Shown here: positions 50,974 to 63,366 of the stretch, piece by piece
How the letters are laid out: each line of letters starts with the position of its first letter
Position numbering within the stretch: position 1 is the first letter of the stretch
Assembly (NCBI RefSeq): GCF_046600735.1
Contig: NZ_JBJMAW010000005.1
Span: 62,001 to 126,000 of the forward strand
Source: Novilysobacter_A longmucuonensis
Lineage (GTDB): Bacteria; Pseudomonadota; Gammaproteobacteria; Xanthomonadales; Xanthomonadaceae
DNA: 64,000 nt
Direction of reading: 5' to 3'
Position numbers and translations under genes: made by a program
The notes under the pieces: model-generated
What the model saw: only the letters and a program-made list of their open reading frames with translations
The model's database searches: none
What the model was told of the DNA's origin: nothing

Positions 50974-51921
50974 ATGAAGGCTTTCGTGCGCGGCATCGCC
51001 GTGATGCTGACCACCGCGGCGGCGCTGATTGGGGCTTCGGCCATCGCCCAGGAAAAAACCGCGCTCGACAACGAAAAGGAGCGGGTCAGCTACGCCATCG
51101 GCATGGATGTGGGCAGCTCGATCAAGCCAGTCGGTCCGGACATGGACCTGGCGGCGTTCGAGCGTGGCATCCGCAATGCCTTCGACGGAGGCGAGCCGTT
51201 GCTGAGCGAAGCCGAAGCCCGTGAAACCGATCAGGCGCTGCGCGCGCGGGTCATGGCGCGCGATGGCGTCACCGGATCGGCGGATGCAGCCGCTCCGCTG
51301 CCGAGCGTGTCGCCGGACAAGGTCGGCTATCTCGTCGGGGGCCTGATGGTGGGCCGCTCATTGCTGCAGATCAAGGATGCCATTGAGCTTTCCGTGCTGG
51401 TGCAGGCGGTGCGGGCACAGCTGTCGGGCCAGCAGACCCTGCTGACCGAGGAGGAGATGCAGAGCGTCCTGAGCGATTTCTCCCAGCAGGCGCAGGCCCG
51501 CGCCCAAGCGCAGGCCCAGGCCGCCGCGGAGACCAACCAGGCCGAAGGCGAGGCGTTCCTGGCCAAGAACAAGAGCGTCAAGGGCGTCTTCACCACCGGC
51601 TCCGGCCTGCAGTACATGGTGCTGCGCCAGGGCTCTGGCCCGATGCCGACAGCGACCGACCGGGTCCGCGTGAACTATCAAGGCACCCTGCTCGACGGCA
51701 CCGTGTTCGACAGTTCCTACGAGCGCGGGCAGCCGGCGGAGTTCGCGTTGAACCAAGTCATCGCCGGCTGGACCGAAGGCGTGGCGATGATGCCGGTCGG
51801 TGCCAAGTACCGTTTCTGGGTGCCGGGCGAGCTGGGCTACGGTGCCCGCGGAACCCCGGGCGGCCCCATTGGGCCCAATGCCACGTTGGTGTTCGATGTG
51901 GAGCTGCAGGCGATCCTCTGA
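50974..51921 (+). CDS. FKBP-type peptidyl-prolyl isomerase with duplicated N-terminal domain
   Basis: 315-aa periplasmic FKBP (FkpA/Mip-like). A signal peptide ends at about residue 25 (IGASAIAQ). Two FkpA_N-type dimerisation segments follow: about 33-90 (EKERVSYAIGMDVGSSIKP) and about 112-170 (SPDKVGYLVGGLMVGRSLLQ), aligning at G-x-x-x-G and L-L-S/T-E-E/A. Normal relatives have one. A Gln/Ala-rich helix links to the FKBP domain (about 205-315) with GTLLDGTVFDSSYERG and VPGELGYGARGTPGGPIGPN. It probably folds or chaperones envelope proteins. Confidence 0.9.
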   Translation: MKAFVRGIAVMLTTAAALIGASAIAQEKTALDNEKERVSYAIGMDVGSSIKPVGPDMDLAAFERGIRNAFDGGEPLLSEAEARETDQALRARVMARDGVTGSADAAAPLPSVSPDKVGYLVGGLMVGRSLLQIKDAIELSVLVQAVRAQLSGQQTLLTEEEMQSVLSDFSQQAQARAQAQAQAAAETNQAEGEAFLAKNKSVKGVFTTGSGLQYMVLRQGSGPMPTATDRVRVNYQGTLLDGTVFDSSYERGQPAEFALNQVIAGWTEGVAMMPVGAKYRFWVPGELGYGARGTPGGPIGPNATLVFDVELQAIL

Positions 51922-52087
51922 CGCCGGTGGACGGCGCACCCGGCTCGACCGGGCGCCGACTGACCTGCGCCAGCCCCAACCGCCGTGCACGGCCTGTTGC
52001 GCCTGACCTGCTAAAACATGGCCCCCGGCATGATCGCCACCGGATTGCGTCCGCCGGTGGCCTGGTTTTCCCTCTCGAGGAGTTGTG

Positions 52088-52876
52088 ATGTCCCGTTTCC
52101 TGCGTTCGACCGCCGCCGTACTCACCGTAGCCTCCCTGGCCCTAGCCGTGGGCTGCAACCAGACTGCCGATGATGCCGAGACCGCCGATGCGGCCGCTGA
52201 GGCCGGCGCCGACACCGAAGGCGCATTGACCATCCCCGGGCTGGCCGACGAGAAAGAGCAGGCCAGCTACATGATCGGCATGGAGATGGCCAAGTCGCTG
52301 GAGCCGCTGAAAGAGGAAATCGACTTGGACACCCTGCATGAGGCGATGACCACCGCACTCGCGGGCGAGACACCGCTGATGAACGAGGAGCAGGTCGCGC
52401 AGGTCCAGCAGCGCTTCACCCAGAAGATGCAGGCCAAGCAGGTCGCCGAGCGCCTGGCACAGGCCGAGGAGAACGCCGAGCAAGGCGCGGCGTTCCTGGC
52501 CGAAAACGCCGGCAAGCCGAACGTGGAGACCACCGAGTCGGGGCTGCAGTACCAGGTGCTGACCCCCGCCGAAGGCCCCACGCCGGACGTCAGCGATACC
52601 GTCAGCGTGCACTACAAGGGCTCGCTGCTCGACGGCACCACCTTCGACAGTTCCTACGATCGCGGCCAGCCCGCCGAGATTCCGCTGGCCGCGGTGGTGC
52701 CTGGCTGGCAGGAAGGCATCGCGCTGATGCCGGTCGGCAGCAAGTACCGGTTCTGGATCCCCGGCGAGCTCGGCTATGGGGAGCAGGGCACGCCGGGTGG
52801 CCCGATCGGTCCGAACGACACCTTGGTGTTCGAGGTCGAGCTGCTGGACATCGTCGACGCGCCTGCCGCGCAATAG
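52088..52876 (+). CDS. FKBP-type peptidyl-prolyl isomerase lipoprotein
   Basis: 262-aa paralogue of the previous gene, 166 bp downstream. The N-terminus ends in a lipobox-like AVGC (Cys23), suggesting a membrane-anchored form. One FkpA_N segment (DEKEQASYMIGMEMAKSLEPL, LMNEEQVAQVQQRF) is followed by a charged helix and an FKBP domain (YKGSLLDGTTFDSSYDRG, IPGELGYGEQGTPGGPIGPN). ATG 52088 has GAGGAG 5 bp upstream; a GTG at 52085 is in frame. The two genes probably form one unit. Confidence 0.92.
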   Translation: MSRFLRSTAAVLTVASLALAVGCNQTADDAETADAAAEAGADTEGALTIPGLADEKEQASYMIGMEMAKSLEPLKEEIDLDTLHEAMTTALAGETPLMNEEQVAQVQQRFTQKMQAKQVAERLAQAEENAEQGAAFLAENAGKPNVETTESGLQYQVLTPAEGPTPDVSDTVSVHYKGSLLDGTTFDSSYDRGQPAEIPLAAVVPGWQEGIALMPVGSKYRFWIPGELGYGEQGTPGGPIGPNDTLVFEVELLDIVDAPAAQ

Positions 52877-52899
52877 TCCGCGCCTGCCCCCACGCACGT

Positions 52900-52925
52900 G
52901 CCGGGCGCGTGTGCGCATGCCCGGC
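52900..52925 (+). terminator. Possible terminator hairpin after the FKBP lipoprotein gene
   Basis: GCCGGGC...GCCCGGC, a 7-bp perfect stem with a 12-base loop, 24 bp after the FKBP stop. It lacks a strong T-tract, so it may be a weak or Rho-assisted stop. Confidence 0.35.
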
Positions 52926-53014
52926 GCTCAAGCCCCCCTTAGTAGCGACCGGTAACCTCAGGTGCCGGCCCGCGCTTGCGGTCGTTCCACCAGAAAAGAA
53001 AGGATCTCGACAGA

Positions 53015-54361
53015 ATGCGCGTCTCCATCTTCGGTACTGGCTATGTCGGGCTTGTCACCGGCACCTGTCTGGCCGACGTCGGCCATGACATTACCTGCGT
53101 CGACATCGACGCCGCCAAGGTCGATGGCCTCAATCGCGGTGTCGTGCCGATCTACGAGCCGGGCCTGGAGCCGATGGTCGCGGCCAACCACGCGGCCGGT
53201 CGGCTGCATTTCACCACCGACGCGGCCGCCGCGATCAGCCAGGCCGAGATCATCTTCATCGCCGTGGGCACGCCGCCCGACGAGGACGGCAGCGCCGACC
53301 TCAAGTACGTGCTTGCGGTCGCCCGCACCATCGGCCAGCACCTGCAGGAGCCGGTGGTGGTGGTGGACAAGTCGACTGTGCCGGTCGGCACCGCCGACCA
53401 GGTGCGCGCGGCGATCGCCGGGGAGCTCGATGCGCGTGGCGTGGCAGTGGATTTCGAGGTCGCCTCCAATCCCGAGTTCCTCAAGGAAGGCGACGCGGTC
53501 GGCGATTTCATGCGCCCCGACCGCATCGTGATCGGCGCCAGCAGCGAAGCCGCGGTCGAGCCGCTCAAGCGGCTGTACGCGCCGTTCAACCGCAACCACG
53601 ACCGGGTGGTGGTGATGGACGTGCGTTCGGCCGAGCTGACCAAGTACGCCGCCAACGCGATGCTCGCCACCAAGATCAGTTTCATGAACGAGATCGCCAA
53701 CATCGCCGAGCGCGTCGGCGCCGATGTCGAGATGGTGCGCCAGGGCATCGGCTCGGACCAGCGCATCGGCTGGCAGTTCATCTACCCCGGCGCAGGATAC
53801 GGCGGCTCGTGCTTTCCCAAGGACGTGCAGGCGCTGGCACGCACCGCGCAGCGCCTCGGCTATGAGCCGCAGTTGCTCGGCGCGGTCGAGTCGGTCAACG
53901 AACGCCAGAAGGGCCACCTGTTCGAGTTGATCACCCGGCACTACAGCCAGAGCCTGGCCGGCAAGACATTCGCGGTGTGGGGACTGGCGTTCAAGCCCAA
54001 CACCGACGACATGCGCGAGGCCTCCAGCCGGCGCCTGCTCACCCAGCTGTGGCAGGCCGGTGCGCGCGTGCGTGCGTACGATCCGGAAGCCGGTGAAGAA
54101 GCCCGCCGCGTGTTCGGCGAGCGCGACGATCTGATGCTGTGCGATTCGGAGTACGCCGCCGTGGACGATGCCGACGCGCTGGTGGTGGTGACCGAGTGGA
54201 AGCAGTTCCGCAGCCCCGATTTCGAGCGCCTGCGTGGGTCGCTGCGTGACGCGGTGATGTTCGACGGGCGCAACCTCTACCAGCCCGACGATGTCGAGGC
54301 GGCGGGGATCGGCTACTACGGCATCGGCCGTGGCCGCTCGATTACCCATCCCCGGCAATGA
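53015..54361 (+). CDS. ugd: UDP-glucose 6-dehydrogenase
   Basis: Oxidises UDP-glucose to UDP-glucuronate for polysaccharide or lipid A modification. 448 aa. N-terminal NAD motif FGTGYVGLVTGTCLADVGH. Central conserved EVASNPEFLKEGDAVGDFMRPDR and the catalytic Cys in GAGYGGSCFPKDVQAL. A C-terminal UDP-binding domain has VWGLAFKPNTDDMREASS. The ATG at 53015 matches family (MRVSIFGTGYVG), 10 bp after an AAGGA. It overlaps slyX by 4 bp. Confidence 0.96.
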   Translation: MRVSIFGTGYVGLVTGTCLADVGHDITCVDIDAAKVDGLNRGVVPIYEPGLEPMVAANHAAGRLHFTTDAAAAISQAEIIFIAVGTPPDEDGSADLKYVLAVARTIGQHLQEPVVVVDKSTVPVGTADQVRAAIAGELDARGVAVDFEVASNPEFLKEGDAVGDFMRPDRIVIGASSEAAVEPLKRLYAPFNRNHDRVVVMDVRSAELTKYAANAMLATKISFMNEIANIAERVGADVEMVRQGIGSDQRIGWQFIYPGAGYGGSCFPKDVQALARTAQRLGYEPQLLGAVESVNERQKGHLFELITRHYSQSLAGKTFAVWGLAFKPNTDDMREASSRRLLTQLWQAGARVRAYDPEAGEEARRVFGERDDLMLCDSEYAAVDDADALVVVTEWKQFRSPDFERLRGSLRDAVMFDGRNLYQPDDVEAAGIGYYGIGRGRSITHPRQ

Positions 54362-54588
54362 CTGCGGCGATCGAGCAGCGCGTGGTCGAACTGGAAACCC
54401 GCCTGGCGTTCCAGGAACATGCGCTGGGTGAGCTGAGCGACGCGCTGGCGGCTGCGCGCGACGAGGAAGCGCGCAATACTCTGCTGCTGCACCGGGCGCT
54501 GGAGGAGCTGCGGCAACTGCGCATGTTGATGTCCGCCGATCCGCAGTCGCCCGACCCGGCCAGTGAACCGCCGCCCCCGCACTACTGA
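54358..54588 (+). CDS. slyX: SlyX family protein
   Basis: 76-aa coiled-coil protein. IEQRVVELETRLAFQEHALGELSDALAAARDE forms heptads, followed by LLHRALEELRQLRML, and a Pro-rich end ...EPPPPHY, typical of SlyX. Function unknown; in E. coli slyX lies next to slyD. Here it overlaps the ugd stop and precedes a DUF2058 gene. Confidence 0.9.
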   Translation: MTAAIEQRVVELETRLAFQEHALGELSDALAAARDEEARNTLLLHRALEELRQLRMLMSADPQSPDPASEPPPPHY

Positions 54589-54596
54589 ACGCCGCA

Positions 54597-55295
54597 ATGA
54601 CCGACAGCCTTCGCAACCAGTTGATGGGGTTGGGCTTCAAGCCTCCCCAGCCCGAAGCCAAGCCGGCGCGCAGCGCCGACGGCGGGCCCGCGCGCAAGCC
54701 CGCCCCGAAGCGCGTACGCCACGAGGGGCAGCCGCAACGGCCCCATGAGAGCGGCCGCGGCCGCGGCGGTGACGCCGGTGCTCCTACGGGCGCGCGCAAT
54801 GCAGCCCCGCCACGAAGCGCGGCCAGGCCGGGCCCGGCCCGGCCGGGGCAGGGCAAGCCGCGCTCGCGCGAGGACATCGATCTGGCCAAGGCCTATGCGA
54901 TCCGTGCCCAGCGCGAGAAGGACGAGCGCATCGCGGCGGAAAAGGCCCGGCAGGAAGAAGCGCGCCAGCGCCGCGAAGCCCGGGCCAAGCTGGCCGAACT
55001 GGTCAACGGCAAGACGCTCAACGCCGCCGATGCCGAGATCGCGCGGCACTTCCCCTATGGCGGCAAGATCAAGCGCATCCATGTCACGCCAGCGCAGCTC
55101 AAGTCGCTCAATGCCGGCGAGCTGGGCGTGCTGCAGATGGACGGCCGTTATTTGCTGGTGACCGCCGAGCTGCTGGCGCAGGCCGAGCAGGTATTTGCAC
55201 CTGCGGTCGCGCTGAAGGTCGACCCCGACGCGCCGGCCGAGGACGACCCGTACGCCGACCCGCAGTACCAGGTGCCCGACGACCTGGTCTGGTAA
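54597..55295 (+). CDS. DUF2058 (YaiL-like) protein
   Basis: 232-aa protein. N-terminal SLRNQLMGLGFKPP, the conserved start of the family, is followed by a Gly/Arg/Pro-rich basic stretch (residues 18-85). A Lys/Arg/Glu-rich helix (AYAIRAQREKDERIAAEKARQ) and a C-terminal globular part (EIARHFPYGGKIKRIHVTPAQL, then VTAELLAQAEQVF) follow. E. coli YaiL is annotated as a nucleoprotein-associated protein without a known reaction. 8 bp after slyX. Confidence 0.85.
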   Translation: MTDSLRNQLMGLGFKPPQPEAKPARSADGGPARKPAPKRVRHEGQPQRPHESGRGRGGDAGAPTGARNAAPPRSAARPGPARPGQGKPRSREDIDLAKAYAIRAQREKDERIAAEKARQEEARQRREARAKLAELVNGKTLNAADAEIARHFPYGGKIKRIHVTPAQLKSLNAGELGVLQMDGRYLLVTAELLAQAEQVFAPAVALKVDPDAPAEDDPYADPQYQVPDDLVW

Positions 55296-55376
55296 ACGCT
55301 GGCGGAGCACCGGTGAGGCTGGATGCCGCCGTGGTTGCCACTGATAAACTCAGGTTTCCACCAGAACCTTCTTCCC

Positions 55377-56515
55377 ATGTCGCGAACCTCGTCTCTCCGG
55401 CTCGCACGGCTGCGTCGGCGCATCGCGCAATCGGCGATGCGGCTCGTGTTCGGTAGTACATCGAAACCATCGCGTGGCGCTCCGCTGCCGAGTGCGGGCA
55501 TCCATCGAATATTGGTTTGTCACATCAGCCACACGCTAGGCAACGCGCTGCTGCTGACGCCGCTGATCCAGGAGCTGCAAGCGGTCTACCCGGGGGCTCG
55601 GATCGACATCGTCACCCGCAGTCCGGTGGCCGAGGCGATCTACGGCCGCTACTTTAACGTCGGTTGCATCTTCAAGCTGCCCGGGCACGGCTTCGGCCGC
55701 CCGTGGCGATACCTGCGCGAATGGCGCAGGCTGCGCCGCGAGCACTACGACTTGGTGGTCGATCCGGATCCGCAGTCGCAGACCGGGCGGCTGCTGACGA
55801 TGATGGCCAAGGGCCGGCGCACGCTTGGCTTCGACAGCCCCAAGAAGAGCGGCAATGTGACGCATTCGGTCGCCATCGCCGATGCGCCGCGAAGCGTCGG
55901 GCAACGTTCGGTGTTCCTGCTACGTGCCGCGCTCGGCCAGGTGCCCGAGCGTGCATCGTATCCGGTGCCCGACATCCGCCTCGACGCGCGCGAGCGCGAA
56001 CAGGGGCGCGAAGCGCTCGCGCGGTTGCTTGCATCGCATGGACTGTCGCCGGCGCCCCACGGTGTGATCGGAGTCTTCGCAAATGCGACCGGCGGCAAGC
56101 TGCTTCCCTCCGACTGGTGGGCGCAGTTCCTGCAGACCCTCGAACCGCTCAGCGAGGGTTATCACATCGTCGAAATCGTGCCCGCGTTTGGCCGTTCGCT
56201 GCTCGGGTCGCGCTATCCGGCGTATTTCTCCAGCGACCTGCGCAAGCTCGCCAGCGTGTTGTCCGCCTTGTCGGTATACGCAAGCGCCGACTGCGGGGTC
56301 ATGCATCTCGCCTGCGCATCGCGCGTGCCGACCTACGGCATCTTCACTGCGACCGATGCCGACGAATGGGGCAGTTACGGTCCGGGCAACCATGTGATCC
56401 GTGCGTACGACATGGCGCCGGCCGAGGTCGCAAGAGAGCTCATCCGTATCGCGAACGGCGATGTCGCGCCTGCCCGCGCGGCGGCCGTTATCGCTCGTGC
56501 AGTGCTGCCTGCAGG

Positions 56516-56519
<4 letters not shown>
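55377..56519 (+). CDS. Glycosyltransferase family 9 (heptosyltransferase-like)
   Basis: 380-aa GT-B glycosyltransferase of the ADP-heptose:LPS heptosyltransferase (GT9) type. ILVCHISHTLGNALLLTPLIQEL in the N-terminal domain and a C-terminal nucleotide-binding stretch including VFANATGGKLLPSDWW and the family's SVYASADCGVMHLACASRVPTYGIF are present. The start at ATG 55377 is chosen (MSRTSSLRLARLRR); the frame is open from 55323. It converges with metH, stop codons overlapping by 4 bp. LPS inner-core assembly is the likely role. Confidence 0.9.
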
Positions 56520-59329
<2,810 letters not shown>

Positions 59330-59344
59330 GTGCACGGCAGAGCC

Positions 59345-59590
59345 TTTTTGACGCGGATTGACGCGGATGGACACGGATAAGGCAAAAGCAATTTGGAAAA
59401 GGACAAGCGGAACTTGTCGTTTAGGGGAGAACGGGACTTGTCATCCCGGGCGAAGCGGCATATCTGCTTTGGCCTTGCCGCGCAGCAGCAGATCAACTTT
59501 GCTCAGGACGACGACCCCGGCGCGATGCGCAAGACGTAAAGACTTCTTTTTGCTCTATCCGCGCTCATCCGCGTGCATCTGCGTCAAAAA
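59345..59590. repeat. 10-bp-periodic inverted repeat (family E), copy 3, between the two metH genes
   Basis: Left arm from 59345: TTGACGCGGATTGACGCGGATGG, period 10-11. Right arm (59555-59590) CTATCCGCGCTCATCCGCGTGC...GCGTCAAAAA. The centre (~170 bp) contains no gene. It fills the 262-bp gap between the metH halves. Confidence 0.85.
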
Positions 59591-59591
59591 A

Positions 59592-60689
59592 TCAAGCAAC
59601 ATCCGCCAGCGACGGAACATCGCGCGGCGCGATACCCCGCACCGCCTCGGCGATCGCGGTGATATGCGCAGGCGTGGTCCCGCAGCAGCCGCCCACCAGG
59701 TTCAGCAATCCGGCTTCGGCGAAGTCGCGCAGCACGGTGGCCATGTCCTCGGGCGTCTCGTCGTAGCCGCCAAACGCGTTGGGCAGGCCGGCGTTGGGGT
59801 GGGTGCTGACGTAGGTGTCGGCCACCTGCGCGAGCACGTCGACGTGCTGCCGCAGGTCCTTCGCGCCCAGCGCGCAGTTCAGGCCGATCGCCAGCGGCTG
59901 CGCATGCCGCAGCGAGTACCAGAAAGCCTCCGCGGTCTGGCCCGACAGCGTGCGGCCGGAGGCGTCGGTGATCGTGCCCGAGATCATCACCGGCAACCGC
60001 GCGCCGCGGGCATCGAACACCTCGGCGATCGCGAACAGCGCCGCCTTGGCGTTGAGCGTGTCGAACACGGTCTCGACCATCAGCACGTCCGCGCCGCCGT
60101 CGATCAGTCCCTCGGCCGCTTCGCGGTACGCCGTGCCGAGCTCGTCGAAGCCGATCGCGCGGAAACCGGGGCGGTTGACGTCAGGGCTCAACGAGGCGGT
60201 GCGGCTGGTCGGGCCGAGCACGCCGATCACGAAGCGCGGCAGGTCCGGCGTGACTGCCTGAGCCGCATCGCAAGCTTCGCGTGCGAGCCGCGCACCGGTC
60301 TGGTTGAGCTCGCGTGCAAGGTGCTGCAGGCCGTAATCAGCCAATGAGATGGTGGTGGAGTTGAAGGTGTTGGTCTCGACCAGGTCGGCGCCGGCGTCCA
60401 GGTACTGCGCGTGGATGTCGCGGATGAGCTCGGGTCGGCTAAGGCTCAGCAGATCGTTGTTGCCGCGCTGGTCGTGCGCGCAGCCGCAGCCCGCGCCATG
60501 GGCGTGACCGGCCGGCGTGTAATGGCGGTCGAAGCCTTCGGCGAAGCGCTCGCCGCGGTAGTCGGCCTCCTCCAGCGAGTGCTGCTGGATCATCGTCCCC
60601 ATCGCCCCGTCGATCACCAGGATGCGGTTGCGCAGCGCATGCTGCAGCGCTTCGGTGCGGTCGGGGTTGAGCCAGGGCAGAGTGGTCAT
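59592..60689 (-). CDS. metH: Methionine synthase, homocysteine S-methyltransferase part
   Basis: 365-aa stand-alone homocysteine-binding domain. IDGAMGTMIQ opens it, and zinc ligands are in GLNCALG and GGCCGTTPAHI. ETNTFNSTTISLADY and YVSTHPNAGLPNAFGGYDETPEDMA are conserved. Between EADYRGERFAE and GNNDLLSLS (normally adjacent, ~15 residues in E. coli) is a longer His/Cys-rich loop with H62, H64, C68, C70 and H72. It lies upstream of the second metH gene with a family E repeat between. It should work in trans with the C-terminal part. Confidence 0.92.
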   Translation of the reverse strand: MTTLPWLNPDRTEALQHALRNRILVIDGAMGTMIQQHSLEEADYRGERFAEGFDRHYTPAGHAHGAGCGCAHDQRGNNDLLSLSRPELIRDIHAQYLDAGADLVETNTFNSTTISLADYGLQHLARELNQTGARLAREACDAAQAVTPDLPRFVIGVLGPTSRTASLSPDVNRPGFRAIGFDELGTAYREAAEGLIDGGADVLMVETVFDTLNAKAALFAIAEVFDARGARLPVMISGTITDASGRTLSGQTAEAFWYSLRHAQPLAIGLNCALGAKDLRQHVDVLAQVADTYVSTHPNAGLPNAFGGYDETPEDMATVLRDFAEAGLLNLVGGCCGTTPAHITAIAEAVRGIAPRDVPSLADVA

Positions 60690-60703
60690 GTGGCGGGTCC
60701 AGA

Positions 60704-60839
60704 AAAAATTTGACGCGGATCAACGCGGATACACGCCGATAGAGCAGAGCGAAAAATGGATAAAGAAGATCGGGTTTTTCAGATTCGTCCTTCTGCGCTT
60801 TTTATCCGCGTCCATCCGCGTTGATCCGCGTCAAAAAGC
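60704..60839. repeat. 10-bp-periodic inverted repeat (family E), copy 4, between metH and the ArsR-methyltransferase gene
   Basis: Left arm TTGACGCGGATCAACGCGGATACACGCC and right arm TTATCCGCGTCCATCCGCGTTGATCCGCGTCAAAAA. It fills the 153-bp gap between the ArsR-methyltransferase fusion and the first metH gene, so transcripts through the operon would carry two such hairpins. Confidence 0.85.
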
Positions 60840-60842
60840 CGT

Positions 60843-61790
60843 TCAAGAACCCTTCCGGCGCCCCGGCTTGCGGCCGATCAGCGCGATTACGGCGAAGTGC
60901 GGCGGGCGGCGCTCGCGGGTGACGGTTTCGCAGCTGGCGACCTCCAGGCCGGCCTTGCCGGCGAACTTCTGCAGGTCCTTTTCGCTGAAGCCGAGATTGA
61001 CGTGGCCGAAAGCCTCGACCACCGAACGGTGCTCGTGCCTTGCCAGGCTGGTCAGCAGCAGGCGCCCGCCGGGGCGCAGCACGCGTGCGGCCTCAACGAC
61101 CGCATCGGCCGGCTGGTCGGCATAGGTCAGCGCATGCATCAGCACGACCAGGTCGAAATGCGCGTCGGCGAACGGCAGCGCGTGCATGTCGCCTTCCTGC
61201 ACCTCGACGTTCTTCAGCCGGCGCAGGCGCTCGGAGGCGGCCAGCACCACCTTGCTGCTGGAATCCAGGCAGACATAGCGGTGGGAATGGGGCGCAAGCA
61301 GCTCCGCCATCACGCCGTCGCCGGAGGCGATGTCGAGCACGTCGCCGGGCTCCAGCAGCGGCAAGGCCGAGCGCGCCATCGCCTCCCAGGTGCGGCCGGG
61401 CGAGTAGTGGCGCTCCATGTCGCCGGCGACCGAATCGGCCCAGTTCTGGTCGGCCGCACGGGTCGCCAGCACCGCCGACACGCGTTCGGCGTCCTGGCGC
61501 AGCAGCGGGTCGTCGCTGCCCTCGCGCAGGGTCTGCCAGAGCGCGCGTTGCGCCACGTCGAGCGCGGCATCGTCGAAACGGTAATAGGCCGACACGCCGG
61601 AGCGTCGATCCCGGACCAGCCCGGCCTCCTTGAGCTTGGACAGGTGGGTGGACACCCGCGGCTGCGCCAGCCGCGTGATCGCCGACAGCTCCGCCACGGT
61701 CAGCTCCTCGGTTTCCAGGAGGGCCAGCAGGCGCACCCGGGTGGCGTCGGCAAATACCTTGAGCCGGGACGACCAGCCTTCCAGATCCAT
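60843..61790 (-). CDS. ArsR-family HTH fused to a SAM-dependent methyltransferase
   Basis: 315-aa fusion. Residues 1-~95 are an ArsR/SmtB winged helix (FADATRVRLLALLETEELTVAELSAITRLAQPRVSTHLSKLKEAGLVRDRR). No clear metal-binding Cys cluster is visible. From about residue 140 it is a class I methyltransferase with motif I VLDIASGDGVMAELLA, LPFADAHFDLVVLMHALTY and VLRPGGRLLLTSLA. Related ArsR-methyltransferase fusions often precede metH. An AAGG ribosome-binding site is 8 bp before ATG 61790. A SAM- or SAH-responsive regulator of methionine synthesis is inferred. An operator-like palindrome lies upstream. Confidence 0.87.
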   Translation of the reverse strand: MDLEGWSSRLKVFADATRVRLLALLETEELTVAELSAITRLAQPRVSTHLSKLKEAGLVRDRRSGVSAYYRFDDAALDVAQRALWQTLREGSDDPLLRQDAERVSAVLATRAADQNWADSVAGDMERHYSPGRTWEAMARSALPLLEPGDVLDIASGDGVMAELLAPHSHRYVCLDSSSKVVLAASERLRRLKNVEVQEGDMHALPFADAHFDLVVLMHALTYADQPADAVVEAARVLRPGGRLLLTSLARHEHRSVVEAFGHVNLGFSEKDLQKFAGKAGLEVASCETVTRERRPPHFAVIALIGRKPGRRKGS

Positions 61791-61810
61791 GCGGATTACC
61801 TTCTATCAAT

Positions 61811-61830
61811 TTATCGCGATACAGCGATAA
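61811..61830. promoter_or_regulatory. Operator-like palindrome upstream of the ArsR-methyltransferase gene
   Basis: TTATCGC-GATACA-GCGATAA, 7-bp perfect arms with a 6-bp centre; TATCGCGATA within it is a further perfect palindrome. It is 21 bp upstream of the start codon and fits an ArsR dimer site. It could also serve the divergent acyl-CoA dehydrogenase side, but that gene starts ~210 bp away. Confidence 0.65.
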
Positions 61831-61876
61831 GTGTGGTGGTGCGGGCGGCGGCGGTCAAGGTGGTCGGCCCGTTTCT

Positions 61877-61958
61877 GTAGGAGCGCCTCTCAGGCGCGAT
61901 CAGGAACCGGTGCGGGCGCGGGTTGCCAGTTTCCATCGCGCCTAAGAGGCGCCCCTAC
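61877..61958. repeat. REP-like inverted repeat (family A variant)
   Basis: GTAGGAGCGCCTCTCAGGCGC against GCGCCTAAGAGGCGCCCCTAC, ~40-bp centre. Same outer frame as family A, different hairpin core. Located between the divergent ArsR-methyltransferase and acyl-CoA dehydrogenase genes. Confidence 0.78.
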
Positions 61959-61996
61959 AGGAACGTCGGCGTATGGGGTTATCGCCCCGGCACCGC

Positions 61997-62002
61997 TACA
62001 AT
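61997..62002 (+). promoter_or_regulatory. Candidate -10 element for the acyl-CoA dehydrogenase gene
   Basis: TACAAT, 36 bp before the chosen GTG start codon at 62038, downstream of the family A-type repeat. No clear -35. Confidence 0.4.
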
Positions 62003-62037
62003 TCGCGCTTACAGACAGCCGAATCGAGGGTGCCGAC

Positions 62038-63198
<1,161 letters not shown>

Positions 63199-63366
63199 TG
63201 CAGGCCCGCGCCGCAATGCCGCTGATCCGTCCCGCCGAAGAGATTGCGCAAGACACTTGCGAAGTGTCGTGTCCGGCAGCGCCGCGTCGCGATCGCTGCC
63301 TGTCCTGAACCTGTTCCTGGCCCGCGCCAAAGCGTGGGCCTCATTGCATCGGACCTCACGTTTCCC
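63199..63366. other. Intergenic region with two hairpins before the glutamate dehydrogenase gene
   Basis: 168 bp. GACACTT-GCG-AAGTGTC (about 63251-63267) and GGCCCGCGC-CAAA-GCGTGGGCC (63319-63340). The second may end transcription of the acyl-CoA dehydrogenase gene, but has no T-tract. No gene is supported. Confidence 0.5.
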
